From: Candidatus Omnitrophota bacterium
GTDB taxonomy: Bacteria; Hinthialibacterota; Hinthialibacteria; Hinthialibacterales; JAKPRU01
Assembly: GCA_029557025.1 (NCBI GenBank)
Contig: JAKPRU010001102.1
Location: 1-6,483, forward strand
Direction of reading: 5' to 3'
DNA length: 6,483 nucleotides
The notes beneath the pieces are model-generated. The model was not told the DNA's origin, searched no databases, and saw only the letters and a list, made by a program, of their open reading frames with translations. The translations under genes and the position numbers were made by a program. This document shows positions 6,101 through 6,483 of the stretch, one piece after another (position 1 is the first letter of the stretch; each line of letters starts with the position of its first letter).

Positions 6101-6152
6101 CTGATGATTCTATCCCGGGTCGGATGGGATTCTGCGCAGAGACGTAATAGGG

Positions 6153-6483
6153 TTATGCGGCGATCAACGAGTCCGCCAGTTCGACGGCGGAGGCGGCATC
6201 GGGGGCATAGCCATCTGCGCCGATTTCATCGCACCATTTCTGGGTGACCGGCGCACCGCCGACCATGACCTTGATGTTCTCGCGGATTCCGGCCTGCTCG
6301 AAAGCCTGCAGGGCATCCCGCATGGCGAGCATCGTTGTAGTCAGAAGCGACGACATCCCGATCAGGCGAACCCCCTTCTCCTTGTTTGCCTGGATGAACT
6401 TTTCGGGGGGGACATCCACGCCAAGGTCAATGACCTCATAGCCGGCCCCTTCCAGCATCATTCCGACCAGGTTCTTGCCGATA
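6153..6483 (-). CDS. cobalamin-binding corrinoid methyl-carrier protein (partial, 5' end outside window)
   Basis: This is the C-terminal 109 residues of a B12-binding protein of the methyltransferase corrinoid type (MtaC/MtbC/MttC-like, or the cobalamin domain of a MetH-like protein). Such proteins carry a methyl group on cobalt between a substrate-specific methyltransferase and a second methyltransferase. The visible part starts IGKNLVGMMLEGAGYEVIDLG, directly after where the DxHxxG motif (usually 'HDIG') should be. That motif is cut by the window edge, and the T left from the preceding codon fits Asp. Further hallmarks are VDVPPEKF, the SxL motif in GMSSLLTTTM, and the VGGAPVT glycine pair. 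Together these are the usual DxHxxG-SxL-GG layout of a Rossmann-type base-off B12 site. The ending DAASAVELADSLIAA is typical for stand-alone corrinoid proteins. ATG 6461 is internal, not the start. The gene is followed by its own terminator. The methyl donor cannot be told from this fragment. Confidence 0.92.
   Translation of the reverse strand, partial: IGKNLVGMMLEGAGYEVIDLGVDVPPEKFIQANKEKGVRLIGMSSLLTTTMLAMRDALQAFEQAGIRENIKVMVGGAPVTQKWCDEIGADGYAPDAASAVELADSLIAA

Overview
The window carries two oppositely oriented gene groups that converge near 3.2-3.4 kb. It reads like chromosomal DNA of a Gram-negative-type bacterium of moderate GC content. The evidence is a lipoprotein signal peptide, AGGAG-type ribosome sites on some genes and compact bacterial operons. 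Several features would fit an environmental or anaerobic lineage: a methylotrophy-style corrinoid protein, an Mth938-like protein and a short 9-bp intergenic tandem repeat. The sequence does not fix the phylum.

Plus strand, positions 1-3207: part of a carbohydrate-type (CUT1-like) ABC import operon. It contains a possible tail of an upstream gene (ends at 115), a solute-binding lipoprotein (112-1455) and two MalF/MalG-type permeases (1452-2366 and 2380-3207). The first two junctions are 4-base ATGA overlaps and the third is a 13-base gap, so the genes are very probably co-transcribed and translationally coupled. No ATPase is encoded here, so it must lie upstream of the window or be shared from elsewhere in the genome.

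Minus strand, 6483 down to 3427: first the 3' end of a cobalamin-binding corrinoid methyl-carrier protein, closed by a strong intrinsic terminator. After a 261-base gap come an Mth938-like protein, a CorA-family divalent-cation channel whose GMN signature reads GMS, and a cation diffusion facilitator (FieF/YiiP type) whose first metal site reads E/N instead of D/D. The CorA homologue and the CDF exporter are 35 bases apart and probably form a metal-ion uptake/efflux pair.

I saw no RNA genes, CRISPR array, insertion sequence or obvious new system. The points most worth a second look are the two variant metal-transporter signatures, a seven-codon mini-ORF linking CorA and CDF translation, a hairpin in the corA leader, and the 9-bp tandem repeat.
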